A DNA stretch of 64,000 nucleotides from RUG14130 sp045598325 (GCA_045598325.1 JAZLLT010000092.1:70040-134039); one strand, 5' to 3'; positions 1-9,549 are shown, counted from the first letter of the stretch. Program-made: numbers and translations. The notes: generated by a model from the sequence alone, not told the origin.

Positions 1-47
1 ACGATGATCATGATCACCGTCATCAGCAATAACAGTCTTCTTTTCAC
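1..47 (-). CDS. Start of a secreted protein (partial, cut by the window edge)
   Basis: Fifteen codons can be read from a GTG at 47 down to the edge. They give two basic residues after a Lys followed by a run of Leu, Met, Val and Ile, which is the n- and h-region of a signal peptide. A GGGAG ribosome-binding site lies about 8 nt upstream, and the stop of the permease gene at 65 is 17 nt away, so this is probably the next gene of the transporter operon. A secreted glycoside hydrolase or binding protein would fit the context, but nothing of the mature protein is visible. Confidence 0.5.
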   Translation of the reverse strand, partial: MKRRLLLLMTVIMII

Positions 48-64
48 CTGATTTTGCTCCCTTG

Positions 65-964
65 TCACTTGATTCCTGAGGTTACCATGGTCTGTATCAT
101 GGATTTTTGCAGAACCGCGAAAATGATGAAGTTCGGCAGGAACATGATGAGACCCGCGGCGGCTGATGCGCCCTTCCGGGCCACCGAAGATGCCGTGAGA
201 CCGCTGGTCAGAGTATTGATGAAGTACGGCAGCGTCTTCATGGACTCGTTGACGGTATACAGGGTCGAGGTGTTCGTATCTCCCCAAACCGTTTGGAAAC
301 TGATGATCAACACAGCACCGATAGCAGGCAGGACCGAAGGAAGTATGATGCTGAACAGGATACGCAGTTCATTCGCGCCGTCGATCTTCGCGGCTTCGCA
401 GAGTGAATCGGGTATCTGATCCATGAACTGCTTGATAAGGAATACGCCCATGGGGAGCGCCAGCTGGGGTAAAATATGAGCCCAATAGGTATCGATGATG
501 TGAAGGCCGGAAACGATCAGATATCTGGTGATCACAACTGCTTCCGGGGCAAACATGAGTGCCGTCACAATGAGATCGAACAGCCATTTTTTGCCCGGGA
601 ATTTCATCTTTGAAAACGCGTACGCGCAGGTACTGCTGATGAGCAGAATGGCCGCCACCGTGATAACGGTGACAAATACACTGTTGAACAGATAACGCGT
701 AAACGGTACCGTGGAGACATCCGTCGCGTAAATGAATTCATAGAAGTTCTGCAGCGTCGGGCTTTTGACAAAAAACCGCGGCGGATACATGAACAATTCG
801 CTCATGGGTTTGAAGGCATTGCAGATAATGTAGATGATAGGCAAAATCGACACCAGCGCAATGGCAGTCAGTATGAGCAAAATCACCACAGTGCCGAAAC
901 GCATGTGGGTAAAGTTGTGCCATCCTTCACGGAGGGCATAACGGGCGCGTGTACTGCGTTTCAT
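65..964 (-). CDS. Sugar ABC transporter permease, MalG type
   Basis: A 299-residue inner-membrane subunit with about six hydrophobic helices (first around residues 24-48) and the EAA loop near residues 190-210 (EAAKIDGAN, then a Leu-Pro end), where the permease docks on the ATPase. This is the pattern of the carbohydrate-uptake-1 family. It is the second permease of the operon. Its ATG overlaps the stop of the upstream permease gene by one base (TAATG), and an AAGGAGG site 7 nt upstream sits inside that gene, so the two are probably translationally coupled. It should form a heterodimer with the product of 964-1908 and import an oligosaccharide. Confidence 0.9.
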   Translation of the reverse strand: MKRSTRARYALREGWHNFTHMRFGTVVILLILTAIALVSILPIIYIICNAFKPMSELFMYPPRFFVKSPTLQNFYEFIYATDVSTVPFTRYLFNSVFVTVITVAAILLISSTCAYAFSKMKFPGKKWLFDLIVTALMFAPEAVVITRYLIVSGLHIIDTYWAHILPQLALPMGVFLIKQFMDQIPDSLCEAAKIDGANELRILFSIILPSVLPAIGAVLIISFQTVWGDTNTSTLYTVNESMKTLPYFINTLTSGLTASSVARKGASAAAGLIMFLPNFIIFAVLQKSMIQTMVTSGIK

Positions 965-1908
965 TATTCGTCCTCCTTTGTACCCAGGAACTTAAAGCAC
1001 ACCTTCGACAGAATGTAGGTAACGATCAGCAGAGAAAACGAGAGTGCAGTTGCATATCCCAATTCGAACCGGGCAAATCCGTAGTCCTCAATGTGGGTCT
1101 GAAGCAACTGACCCGCATAGTTAGGTGTGGGATTCTGACCGGAGAGCGTAACGCCGATTGAGCCTGCCTTCAGAGAGTTGACAATGGCCATGACTGCCGA
1201 GAACAGCATCTGCGGCTTCATGGAGGGAATCGTCAGATAAATGAGTTCCTGCAGAGGACTGCGGATACCATCGATACGGCCCGCTTCGTATAACTGCTGA
1301 TCCACATTCTGCATGCCGGCAAACAGGGACAGAAAGCCAACGCCCATGTTGCCCCACAGAGTAACCAGAATCATGATGAGCAGCAGGTACGCCGAATCCT
1401 GTGTCCAGGCGATAGGCGTCTGTATCATGCCGAGATTCAGCAGGAAATCGTTCAAATAGCCCAGTCGGTCACTGCTGAAAAATACCGCCCAGACGACACT
1501 GATGAGAACGCCGCCGGCAATGGACGGGGTATAGATTGCCATAATGTAAGCTTTTTGAGTATGCTTGGGCACCTGCATGATGAGCCATGCCAGCAAAAAC
1601 TGCAGAATATAGCCAATCGGTCCGACAACGACCGCAAACACAATGGTGTTGGGAATAACATACTTCATCAGCACCACATCCTTCGTCAGCATCTTGACGA
1701 AGTTATCAAAGCCGATGAATTTCGGGGTCTGTATAGAGTCATATCGGGTAAAAGAAAGCAGTGTAGCCGACAGAACAGGACCCACAACAAAGATGATGAA
1801 AGCAATCATGAACGGCGCAATGAACAGATATGCCAGATAGTTCTTGCGCATATCCGCCAGCGTATTTTTGAAGCCGCCTTTCTTTTTCACAGTTTCATAT
1901 CCGTTCAC
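964..1908 (-). CDS. Sugar ABC transporter permease, MalF/UgpA type
   Basis: A polytopic membrane protein of 314 residues with a cytoplasmic basic N-terminus (KKKGG) and about six membrane helices. An EAA-loop sequence (EAGRIDGIRS) lies in the C-terminal half. I place the start at the GTG at 1908 rather than the in-frame GTG at 1920. The 1908 codon forms a 4-nt GTGA overlap with the stop of the upstream binding-protein gene and has an AGGTGG site about 9 nt before it, whereas the 1920 codon lies almost on that site. It pairs with the MalG-type permease that follows. Confidence 0.88.
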   Translation of the reverse strand: MNGYETVKKKGGFKNTLADMRKNYLAYLFIAPFMIAFIIFVVGPVLSATLLSFTRYDSIQTPKFIGFDNFVKMLTKDVVLMKYVIPNTIVFAVVVGPIGYILQFLLAWLIMQVPKHTQKAYIMAIYTPSIAGGVLISVVWAVFFSSDRLGYLNDFLLNLGMIQTPIAWTQDSAYLLLIMILVTLWGNMGVGFLSLFAGMQNVDQQLYEAGRIDGIRSPLQELIYLTIPSMKPQMLFSAVMAIVNSLKAGSIGVTLSGQNPTPNYAGQLLQTHIEDYGFARFELGYATALSFSLLIVTYILSKVCFKFLGTKEDE

Positions 1909-4730
1909 GGCTCTTCCCACCTTTCATCAGGCTCGTCCATCCTCATCAAAGACATCTCAATGAGAGGATCTCCGTTTTCATCGATATAGCCCAATTCCTG
2001 CTGCTTGATTCCGATTTCCAGCTCGATATCCTCGATCGCCGCCTCGATTTCCTCGCGGTAGTTACCGTGATTTACGACGATACGGGTCCACGCGTTCCAA
2101 AGTTCACGGGATGTCATATAGGATCCGCCGGGAACCATCGGCAGCTGCTTATACCAGCTGAGCTGCTCAAGAATAGTCTGCTTCGCGTCATCAGGCCATG
2201 CCTCGCGGCTTACGACCTCGGGGTTGGCGGACAGCCAGCGGAATTCTTCGCCGTAGTAGTTTTCCATGTAATCGGCATACAGGCACTGCGTCTCGGTATC
2301 AAGCCACCAGCGCAGGAAATCCCATGCCCGCTGTTCCCGGTCCTCCCGGGTCTTGAACATGATCACTCCGGTCTGAGTGCCCGCCTGCCACCTGTTCAGA
2401 GTCCCGTTCTCATCATAGGTCCCGGGAACGGGAGCCACGCTCCAGGAGCCGGAAATATCCGGCGCGGCAAGATCGAACTGGATATACTGATCCAGTCCGC
2501 TCAATCCCAGCGGAACATCACCGATGCGGAAATGCTGGTAGAAACTGCTCATCGCGGGCTGGAGTCCGTATTTGGTATACAGTTCCACCCATTGTTTGTA
2601 CGCGACCATGCCTTTTTCGTCCGTAAAGGCCAGAGACCTGCAGTCATCCGTATAAACATCCACGCCTCTCTGGAAGAAGAAGGTCAGATAATCACCGTAA
2701 GGATAGTAGATCGCGTAGTTATTCTGAAGCAGCGTGCTGAGAGCATTGACCGCGTCATCCCATGTCTCCGGCACTTCGATATCAAGTCGGTCCAGAACAT
2801 CGGTACGGTAATACAAAAGAGTCACATTGATCGTTTCGGCGATGCCGTACTCGGCGCCGCTGAAATAATACGGGATACGGCTGCCCTTCGCCACATGGCT
2901 GACGACCTCCTCAAACCCCTCCATCGTGCTCAAATCAACAAGCGCGTTGCGGATGCCGAAATCAAAAGGCAGCGCAATATCCACGCCCGTCACGATATCG
3001 GGCTGTTTTCCGGAGGCGTTCGCCAGCACCAGCAGCTGAGAACCCGGCGGGCAATAGGTGACATTGACTTTGATACCCGTTTCCTTGGTGTAGTATTCGT
3101 CAGCCAGCAGCTGCATCATATCCACATAGTCGCGGCTGCGCTGTACCCAAACCGTCACCGCTTCCTCGTCCTCATGGATCATCTCTTCACCGCCGTTGAT
3201 AAAGGAGCGGAAAAAACTTTTGGTGCCGAAGCTCAATCTCTGCCAGAAACCCGCCCCCGCCTCGGGAGCGATCTGTCCGGCGGGTACGGCATACCACTTG
3301 TCCATCAACACCGGCTGAGACATCATATATTCCTGCCAGTTTGAAAACACCGTATAAATAAGGCTCAGCGCATCCGTCTTTTTGGCGATCTCATTGAAAT
3401 CCCCGGCCAAATCTTGCAGGTCCTCAATAGCCGCAGTCAATGATCCGAGATTTTCGGTGCTTCCAAGCAGGACGCCAAGTTCAGCGGAAATATCCTTTAC
3501 TTCATCACAGAGCCGCGTCAAATCATCGCCGATCGTGGGAACATACTTATCCAGTTTCCAAATACGGTAGATGTCCACATCAGAGCCAATGATCCCTTTG
3601 AGATACAAATCCAGTTCCTTCATTTCGTTGACTACCGCGTCAAGACGGGTATACAACTCCCTGTAGGGCTCATTCACGCAGGTAAGCCGCAGCGTATGAG
3701 TACCCTCGCTCAGATACAGATACCCTTCTTCCCCGCCCGCAGCAAATGTCTGCGTCCAGGAACTGCTGTAAGGGAATGCCACCGTCTCAAAAGCCTTTGC
3801 GGGAACTTCTCCATCCACCTCAAGACGCCTGTATGAGGTCATGGCCGTGTTGAAATTCTGCTTATAATCAAAAGCAAAAGAGTAGTATCCGGCAGAAGCA
3901 ACCTCAAAATCCCACTCGATGAAATCACCCGCATCGTCCCAGTTGCTGCCTCCGATGCAGTTGAGCATTTTGTAACCCGCTTCCGAAGGGGTGATGCCCG
4001 GTTCGGAAACCGTCATATTTTGAATGCCTTTGTTGGAACGAACTGAGATTTTTTCCGCTTCCACAACAATCAACGGCCGCTCTTCCGCCGTTTCATCAGC
4101 GGGAGACAGTTTTTCTTCTGCGGCATAAGGTCTGAACTCGATGTTCATGAGCGCGATACCGCCCTTGACACCAACGAAACTAACCTCATTATCGCCCTCG
4201 TTCAGGAAAAAGAGCAGCGGCTCCGCATAAAACTCGTTTCTGTCTCTGAGATAGATACCCGACGGCGCGAGTACGCCTTCCTGACGGGGACGAGTCTCGT
4301 TTCCATATTCATTTTTCTCGAAAGGATAGCAGTTATCAGAAAAGCGTTTCGGGAAATAGAAATTCCTGCTTTCCTCATACTGATATGCTCCGTTGATCAT
4401 GATGCCGCGCTCGATCTGACCGCTGCTGCCGTCCAGCTGAGCATAACGAACATACATGCTGTACAATCCCGCCTCAGGCGCGCAGACATTAAAAGCAACG
4501 CTGCCATATGCAGAATTCCACTTGATCGCCGTTTCTCCGTCAATTTCCGTTTCCGTAACGCCGACCTCGGTCACGGTATAGTTTGTCATATCGACAATGA
4601 GCGTTTCCTCAGACCGCGGATTTTCCGCATACAGCGAAAGGAACTTACCGTAGTCCGGCAGTTCCTCTCCCATTGCCGCGCTTGCAAGCACAGCGACAAG
4701 TAAAATCACCAGGAAAAATAACTTACGCAT
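1905..4730 (-). CDS. Very large solute-binding protein with N-terminal carbohydrate-binding-like domains
   Basis: A 941-residue exported protein. The signal peptide ends near residue 21 (ASAAMG) and has no lipobox cysteine. Residues of roughly 30-200 and 220-375 look like two beta-sandwich modules of the CBM35/malectin sort (aromatic-rich, with phrases such as LYSMYVRY and GYYSFAFDYK). A helical linker follows, and a family-1 sugar-binding-protein fold occupies about residues 525-870. Ordinary binding proteins of this family have about 400-450 residues, so this one is twice the usual size. It starts at the ATG at 4730 (GAGG 8-9 nt upstream), 10 nt after the ATPase gene. It probably captures polysaccharide fragments at the cell surface. 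The domain names are inferred from pattern only. Confidence 0.8.
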   Translation of the reverse strand: MRKLFFLVILLVAVLASAAMGEELPDYGKFLSLYAENPRSEETLIVDMTNYTVTEVGVTETEIDGETAIKWNSAYGSVAFNVCAPEAGLYSMYVRYAQLDGSSGQIERGIMINGAYQYEESRNFYFPKRFSDNCYPFEKNEYGNETRPRQEGVLAPSGIYLRDRNEFYAEPLLFFLNEGDNEVSFVGVKGGIALMNIEFRPYAAEEKLSPADETAEERPLIVVEAEKISVRSNKGIQNMTVSEPGITPSEAGYKMLNCIGGSNWDDAGDFIEWDFEVASAGYYSFAFDYKQNFNTAMTSYRRLEVDGEVPAKAFETVAFPYSSSWTQTFAAGGEEGYLYLSEGTHTLRLTCVNEPYRELYTRLDAVVNEMKELDLYLKGIIGSDVDIYRIWKLDKYVPTIGDDLTRLCDEVKDISAELGVLLGSTENLGSLTAAIEDLQDLAGDFNEIAKKTDALSLIYTVFSNWQEYMMSQPVLMDKWYAVPAGQIAPEAGAGFWQRLSFGTKSFFRSFINGGEEMIHEDEEAVTVWVQRSRDYVDMMQLLADEYYTKETGIKVNVTYCPPGSQLLVLANASGKQPDIVTGVDIALPFDFGIRNALVDLSTMEGFEEVVSHVAKGSRIPYYFSGAEYGIAETINVTLLYYRTDVLDRLDIEVPETWDDAVNALSTLLQNNYAIYYPYGDYLTFFFQRGVDVYTDDCRSLAFTDEKGMVAYKQWVELYTKYGLQPAMSSFYQHFRIGDVPLGLSGLDQYIQFDLAAPDISGSWSVAPVPGTYDENGTLNRWQAGTQTGVIMFKTREDREQRAWDFLRWWLDTETQCLYADYMENYYGEEFRWLSANPEVVSREAWPDDAKQTILEQLSWYKQLPMVPGGSYMTSRELWNAWTRIVVNHGNYREEIEAAIEDIELEIGIKQQELGYIDENGDPLIEMSLMRMDEPDERWEEP

Positions 4731-4740
4731 GGAAGATCCC

Positions 4741-5865
4741 TCACACAATCCTCTCGCCCGTATTGACATCAAAAAACAGGAACATTTTCATATCCGCCTT
4801 GATAAACAGTCTTTCTCCGGCATCGTATCTGTCGTGTACGGTTGCGCGGACAATGACCGGAGCTTCCGTTCTGTTGATGGTATTGTACCGGACATGAAGG
4901 TAGCGGTCGGCTCCGACCAGCTCGGAAAGTTCCAGCTCGCCCGGGAAGGTATCTCCGCTTTTTTCATGCTTATGGTCAATCGTCATATATTCGGGCCGCA
5001 GTCCTCCGATCACATCTCTGTTTTCATATCGGAGCAGACCGGGCGTCATATTCTCTTTCGGAATGTCCAGCAGCATAAAGGAGTTGCTGAACGCATAACC
5101 CGTTTCCGTCTTGATCAGGCGTCCGGGAATGAAGTTGGTCGGCGGCGTTCCGATAAACCCCGCCACATACCGATTACGCGGATAATTATAGATCTCTTCG
5201 GGCGTACCCACCTGCTGGATAACACCGCCGTTCATAACGACGATTCTGTCGCCCATCGTCATGGCTTCGGTTTGGTCATGGGTCACATAAATCGTCGTTG
5301 TGCCCAATTCCTTGTGCAGACGGATGATCTCAGCACGCATCTGAACGCGCATTTTGGCGTCCAGATTACTGAGCGGTTCATCCATCAAAAAAACAGAAGG
5401 ATCTCTCACAATCGCGCGGCCCAGTGCCACACGCTGCCTCTGACCGCCGGAAATATCCTTCGGCAGACGGTCCAGCAAATGATCGATCTCCAGTTTCTTG
5501 GCTCGCTCATTCACGATTTCATTGATCTTGTATTTCTCCATCTTGCTCAGTCGAAGCCCGAACGCCATATTTTCAAACAGGTTCAGGTTAGGGTACAGAG
5601 CATAGTTCTGGAAGACCATAGCTACATTTCTCTTCTTGGGAGACAGATGGTTGACCACTTTTCCGTCGATGAGTATTTCACCCTTCGTAATGCTCTCAAG
5701 CCCCGCTATCATGCGGAGAGTCGTCGTCTTTCCGCAGCCGGAAGCTCCGACGAATACCATGAATTCTCCCTGTTTGATTTCAAGGTTGAAATCCCGCACG
5801 GCAGGAGCCACATTCTTGGCTCCGGGGTAAATTTTCCATACATTTCGAAGTGTAACTTTCTCCAC
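4741..5865 (-). CDS. Sugar ABC transporter ATP-binding protein, UgpC/MsmK type
   Basis: A cytoplasmic ATPase of 374 residues, the usual length for this family. Walker A is GASGCGKTT at residues 40-48, the ABC signature SGGQ is at 139-142, Walker B (FLMDEP) is near 159-164, and the switch His is in THDQTEA. The last 130 residues form the TOBE-type regulatory domain found in MsmK, UgpC and MalK. It appears to start at a GTG at 5865 with only a weak, distant AAGGA site. It is separated from the upstream binding-protein gene by a strong hairpin, so it may be translated and transcribed less than that gene. Some UgpC/MsmK ATPases serve several transporters. Confidence 0.92.
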   Translation of the reverse strand: MEKVTLRNVWKIYPGAKNVAPAVRDFNLEIKQGEFMVFVGASGCGKTTTLRMIAGLESITKGEILIDGKVVNHLSPKKRNVAMVFQNYALYPNLNLFENMAFGLRLSKMEKYKINEIVNERAKKLEIDHLLDRLPKDISGGQRQRVALGRAIVRDPSVFLMDEPLSNLDAKMRVQMRAEIIRLHKELGTTTIYVTHDQTEAMTMGDRIVVMNGGVIQQVGTPEEIYNYPRNRYVAGFIGTPPTNFIPGRLIKTETGYAFSNSFMLLDIPKENMTPGLLRYENRDVIGGLRPEYMTIDHKHEKSGDTFPGELELSELVGADRYLHVRYNTINRTEAPVIVRATVHDRYDAGERLFIKADMKMFLFFDVNTGERIV

Positions 5866-5903
5866 GAGATCACACCATCCTTAAAGCAGTGATAAATTGG
5901 AAA

Positions 5904-5935
5904 AGAGGGGAAGCCCCCGAAAGAACTTCCCCTCT
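5904..5935 (-). terminator. Hairpin between binding-protein and ATPase genes
   Basis: A perfect 10-bp stem (AGAGGGGAAG with CTTCCCCTCT) and a 12-nt loop, followed on the minus strand by a short TTTTCC tract. It looks like a partial terminator or a 3' mRNA stabiliser that would keep the binding protein in excess over the membrane components, since the downstream genes have no obvious promoter of their own. Confidence 0.7.
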
Positions 5936-5947
5936 ACAGGCACGGTA

Positions 5948-7303
5948 TTAGTAGACAATAAGACCGTTGGAGTTTACATACTCGTCGTACTCCTTCAGAG
6001 CATCGACCAGCTGCATCTCGCCCCTGGCGACCTTGCGGGTGGCCTCGAGGAGATCAAACTGGCTGACATAAGAAGTAAAAGGAGCACTCATAGCAGCAGA
6101 CAGACCGTTGAAGAGCTTGGCGAAGTCTTCGTCCAGTTCATACTCTGCAGCAAAGGGAGGAAGACCCCAGCCAAAGCTGGTCCTATTCACATCATAAGCA
6201 TGGGGATATACGATCTCACCGGTTGCTTCATCAAGAGTCCACGCAGCTTCACGGTATTCCTTGGAAGTGATGGTCTTGAGGAACTCCCAAGCAACATCCT
6301 TGTTCTCGCTGCCGGCATACATGGAATAGCTGATAGTATTCAGAGTAGCACCGCTGCCTTCGGGACCAATGAAAGCGGGATAGAAGACCTGATTGTACTT
6401 GGGTTCACCGTCTACGGTCATATAAGCCCAAGAGGAAACGCCGGGGAAGGTTGCGGCAACGCCAGCTTCCCAGTCAATATCCCAGATGCCGTTGTCCAGA
6501 CCGATCACATTGCGCTCTTCCGCGGACAGGGTGTAAGCGTAGTTGTTAGCCTGCAACTCCATGTACTTCTCAAGCGCGGTGATAGCCGCGGGATCCTCAG
6601 AGAGGTTGGAGTACTTGGTGCCGTCCTCACGGACACCGTAGGTTTTCACGCCGTAAGCAGCGAAGAACATGTTCATGAAGCGGACATAGTCGTTTTCAAT
6701 GACATTTCTCGCAATGGCAATGGTAGTGTTGTAGGGGTCAGACTTGTTGGTGACCTTCTGGCACAGCTCAGTGAACTCATCGAGCGTCCAATCCAGAGAA
6801 GGATAGTCCACATTTGTCTTGTCCAGTACATCGTAGTTCACGAAAATACCGTAGGGCATTACATCAAAGGGAATGCCGTAAAGCTGTCCGTCGATGCTGT
6901 GTGCTTCCATCAGTTCGGGCACAAAGTTGTTAACGAAAGAAGCATCCTTCTCAATGTAGGGAGTAAGGTTCTCGCACAGGCCTCTTTCAAGAAGTTTCTT
7001 GACGCAGATAGCAGGATCATCTTCCCAGAAGAAGATGTCGGGAGCGTCGCCTGCTGCAGCAGCCGCATCGAGCTCGCCCCAACCCTTATTCAGGATGAAG
7101 TTGATCGTGAGGTTCGGGAACTGTTCCTTAATGAACTCGTAGTAGTGGTCACCGGGTTCACTTGCCCAGATACCATTGGTGCCTTCATCGCCACGGAACC
7201 AGATGGTGAGTTCGCCGGACACTTCGTTCACAGCGAGAGCGGGCATTGCGGTCAGCATCAACATGATGACCAGCAGCAGAGACAGGAAACGCGTCTTTTT
7301 CAT
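5948..7303 (-). CDS. Extracellular sugar-binding protein of the ABC transporter
   Basis: A 451-residue exported binding protein of the family-1 (COG1653) type. The signal peptide is MKK followed by a long hydrophobic core ending MPALA, again without a lipobox cysteine. The mature part opens with the typical beta strand GELTIWFRG and contains WEFLKTITS near the C-terminus, typical of this fold. I choose the ATG at 7303 because GGAGG lies 7 nt upstream; the longer reading frame from 7321 starts on the ribosome-binding site. It is the first gene of the transporter operon and follows a promoter and a possible operator, so it is probably the main substrate-capturing component. Confidence 0.9.
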   Translation of the reverse strand: MKKTRFLSLLLVIMLMLTAMPALAVNEVSGELTIWFRGDEGTNGIWASEPGDHYYEFIKEQFPNLTINFILNKGWGELDAAAAAGDAPDIFFWEDDPAICVKKLLERGLCENLTPYIEKDASFVNNFVPELMEAHSIDGQLYGIPFDVMPYGIFVNYDVLDKTNVDYPSLDWTLDEFTELCQKVTNKSDPYNTTIAIARNVIENDYVRFMNMFFAAYGVKTYGVREDGTKYSNLSEDPAAITALEKYMELQANNYAYTLSAEERNVIGLDNGIWDIDWEAGVAATFPGVSSWAYMTVDGEPKYNQVFYPAFIGPEGSGATLNTISYSMYAGSENKDVAWEFLKTITSKEYREAAWTLDEATGEIVYPHAYDVNRTSFGWGLPPFAAEYELDEDFAKLFNGLSAAMSAPFTSYVSQFDLLEATRKVARGEMQLVDALKEYDEYVNSNGLIVY

Positions 7304-7365
7304 GGTATGTCCTCCATTCATTATTGTACGGGACGCGGATTTCGCAATGATTTGTGTTACTTTGC

Positions 7366-7546
7366 GTTAGCCTATAACCTTCAACATTTCTACATCTCAC
7401 GCTCCGCTTCTGTTAATAGAATATCACAATACTCCCAAAATTGCAAGTGTCTACTGTCGATTTTTCATTGATATTTTTTCAATATTTCGTTTTATTGCCC
7501 CATCATCTATTTATGTTAGCCTAATACACGATTTATGTTAGTTTAA
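7366..7546. promoter_or_regulatory. Three copies of a GTTAG-centred motif (candidate operators)
   Basis: GTTAGCCTA occurs at 7366-7374, GTTAGCCTAA at 7515-7524 and GTTAGTTTAA at 7537-7546. The last two sit in the direct repeat TTTATGTTAG with a 22-bp period, about two helical turns. The core TTAG-C-CTAA is a near-palindrome. The same GTTAG core recurs at the divergent promoters near 14.9 kb and at the LacI-family gene promoter. The third copy overlaps the end of the upstream GH130 gene. Confidence 0.45.
7418..7446 (-). promoter_or_regulatory. Promoter of the binding-protein/transporter operon
   Basis: On the minus strand TTGCAA (7441-7446) and TATTCT (7418-7423) are separated by exactly 17 bp; each box matches the consensus at four of six positions. 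Transcription from here would give a 5' leader of about 105 nt containing the GTTAGCC motif at 7366. Confidence 0.5.
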
Positions 7547-8591
7547 TGTCAAGCGTTTCCTTGATCTCCGAAACCGAAATGCATGCCGCGCAGGTTGCTT
7601 TATCTCCGGCACCGTACAGGAAATACAGCTTGTCTTTATATACATGAGCGCTCATGGGGAAAATAATATCGATGCGTTTGTCCGCGTTTTTCTCGTTTGC
7701 CGTTTCCGGTATCATCAGCGGTTCAAGCCGGCGAGTAACCACTCCCCCCGCTCCGTATTCGTCAAACCGTGAAAGGTCCATCATGCACGCGCACGCGTCA
7801 TATTCCCTGTATCCGTCATGGAAAAAGCATCCGTTATGATACAGGACAAAGTATTTTCCTTCCGAAACCTTCAGAGGTACCGCTCCGCCGCCTACCCATG
7901 ATATCCGTTTCCGCTCATCCGGTATGCCTCTCACCGCTTCCCCCTTATCTTCCCAGGGACCGTAAGGTGTCGGCGCGGTCGCAAGACGGATCACATAATC
8001 ATTGGCATCCGGTATCTCATGCCCCCATGGTCTGTGAAGCATCCACCATTTGTTATCATACATATACGGGAAAATCACATGGTCTTTGTTCTCATGTTCA
8101 CCCAGTCCGCCCGTCAGAGGCGCGATCTTGGTCCACCGTATCAAATCCGTGCTCCACGCGCAGCAGGGCATACCATACTTTCCATTATAACCACAGTACC
8201 AGATGAAGAACTTCCCATCCGTGTAGGTCACCCTCGCGTCTTCAATCCCCAGCAGGTCCACGCTGTCCTCTCCCGTATCGGGTGACAGGATGGGTTTGTC
8301 ATGGCGGTAACACAGTTCCAGTTCGGGAGACAACACCGCGAGTCCCCTGCGCTGCCTGCTCACCGGATCCGACGGCAGCACCCCATTGGCGCTGTACAGG
8401 CAGATCACGAGACCGTCCTTCAGTCTCCCGTCATCGCGTATCCGGTAACCCAGCACCCCTTCAACGATATCGAAGACCGCCTCGTCGTGTTCCAGAAACA
8501 CGGCGCCGGAATTCGAGGTCCCTCTCGTTTCCCAACTGTTCTCCGTCGGCGCGATAACAAAGTCGCCCCCATGCAGTCTCTGTATATTCAT
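7533..8591 (-). CDS. GH130-type glycoside phosphorylase or hydrolase
   Basis: A cytosolic protein of 352 residues with the five-bladed beta-propeller pattern of GH130. The motif GIEDAR at 115-120 contains the likely proton-donor Asp118 (the GH130 consensus is GxEDPR; here Ala replaces Pro). Most GH130 enzymes cleave beta-mannosides with phosphate, giving mannose 1-phosphate, and some are plain hydrolases; the phosphate-binding residues cannot be judged by eye. It is the last gene of the GRE operon. Its ATG overlaps the stop of the preceding GH130 gene (TAATG), so the two are probably coupled. No terminator is evident after it. Confidence 0.8.
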   Translation of the reverse strand: MNIQRLHGGDFVIAPTENSWETRGTSNSGAVFLEHDEAVFDIVEGVLGYRIRDDGRLKDGLVICLYSANGVLPSDPVSRQRRGLAVLSPELELCYRHDKPILSPDTGEDSVDLLGIEDARVTYTDGKFFIWYCGYNGKYGMPCCAWSTDLIRWTKIAPLTGGLGEHENKDHVIFPYMYDNKWWMLHRPWGHEIPDANDYVIRLATAPTPYGPWEDKGEAVRGIPDERKRISWVGGGAVPLKVSEGKYFVLYHNGCFFHDGYREYDACACMMDLSRFDEYGAGGVVTRRLEPLMIPETANEKNADKRIDIIFPMSAHVYKDKLYFLYGAGDKATCAACISVSEIKETLDIKLT

Positions 8592-9547
8592 TATCCGTTC
8601 CCTTCCGCGCAGAACGCCGCTCCCACATTGGAATCCGATGCTCCGTAATACATATGCCAGACTCCGTCTTTACGGAATACGCTGTCCAGGAAAATCGTTC
8701 CTTTGACCGCGTCTCCGCTGAGCCGGAAGAGGGATCTCTCGAATTCATGCTCGGCGAAAATGACCGGTTCATGCAGTTCCGCGATCCTGTGTTTGGGGTG
8801 ATTCCGTTCCAGAAGGCACTCGCTGACCGCGTAGAACAGGTTTCTTTCCGGGCAGACTCTGCTCAGATTTCCCGCGACAAACAGCACGATATCATCGCTG
8901 CCGGGATTTTTGTAGTCCGTGATTGCAGTACACACTTCCGCGAATGTTCCGCTGTATTCCGCCGCGTCAAAGGATTCGCAGACCCAGTTCTCAAAGTCCT
9001 CCGATTCCGCGTATACTTCGTTCGTAAACATGCGGTATTTCCCGTCGATTTTGACAGCTTCCAACTGCGGATTAACGACGACACAGGCCGATTTGCTCTG
9101 TCTGCCCTGCTGCGTCCACTCACGGAACACCGGGCCTTTCTTTTGCCAATGAATCAGGTCCCTGCTCACCGCCCTGCACAATATCACCTTCGGATAATGG
9201 TATGCGGTATACAACAGATGATACTCACCGTTTGCTATGACGATGCGCGGGTCCTCCAGTCCGCCGGGCAGTTCATATTCCTCATCCGCGTCAAGAATAA
9301 TCCCTTTTTTCGTGAAATGCTCACCATCGTCCGAAACGGCATAACCGATACGGGAAGTGCCGCAGTAGGGAGTATCTCTCTCATCTGTGGTTTCGGCACG
9401 ATAGAACATATGATATAAACCATCGGCATATATCACCGCGGGGTTATAAGCAGCCCACGAATCAAATCCCGTCTCCCCCGGCGTCAGCACGGGATTGCAG
9501 GAAGACTTGGTAAAGGGACCGATTGCCCATTCTGCTCCGTTCATCAT
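8591..9547 (-). CDS. GH130-type glycoside phosphorylase or hydrolase
   Basis: A 318-residue cytosolic protein closer to the GH130 consensus than its neighbour: GGLEDPR lies at residues 95-101, with Asp99 as the likely catalytic acid, and WAAYNPAVIY near 31-40 is a typical first blade. The ATG at 9547 is preferred because GGAGG lies 7 nt upstream. The in-frame ATG at 9553 overlaps the previous stop codon but lies next to that GGAGG. Two different GH130 proteins side by side usually divide the work between disaccharides and longer oligosaccharides; whether that holds here is an inference. Confidence 0.82.
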   Translation of the reverse strand: MMNGAEWAIGPFTKSSCNPVLTPGETGFDSWAAYNPAVIYADGLYHMFYRAETTDERDTPYCGTSRIGYAVSDDGEHFTKKGIILDADEEYELPGGLEDPRIVIANGEYHLLYTAYHYPKVILCRAVSRDLIHWQKKGPVFREWTQQGRQSKSACVVVNPQLEAVKIDGKYRMFTNEVYAESEDFENWVCESFDAAEYSGTFAEVCTAITDYKNPGSDDIVLFVAGNLSRVCPERNLFYAVSECLLERNHPKHRIAELHEPVIFAEHEFERSLFRLSGDAVKGTIFLDSVFRKDGVWHMYYGASDSNVGAAFCAEGNG

Positions 9548-9549
9548 GG

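Noticed and set aside
2067..3344. A 425-residue plus-strand frame opposite the large binding protein
   Set aside because: It is opposite a protein with a signal peptide and known fold, and has no coding signals of its own. The long frames at 5897-7471 and 12555-14174 are also shadows.
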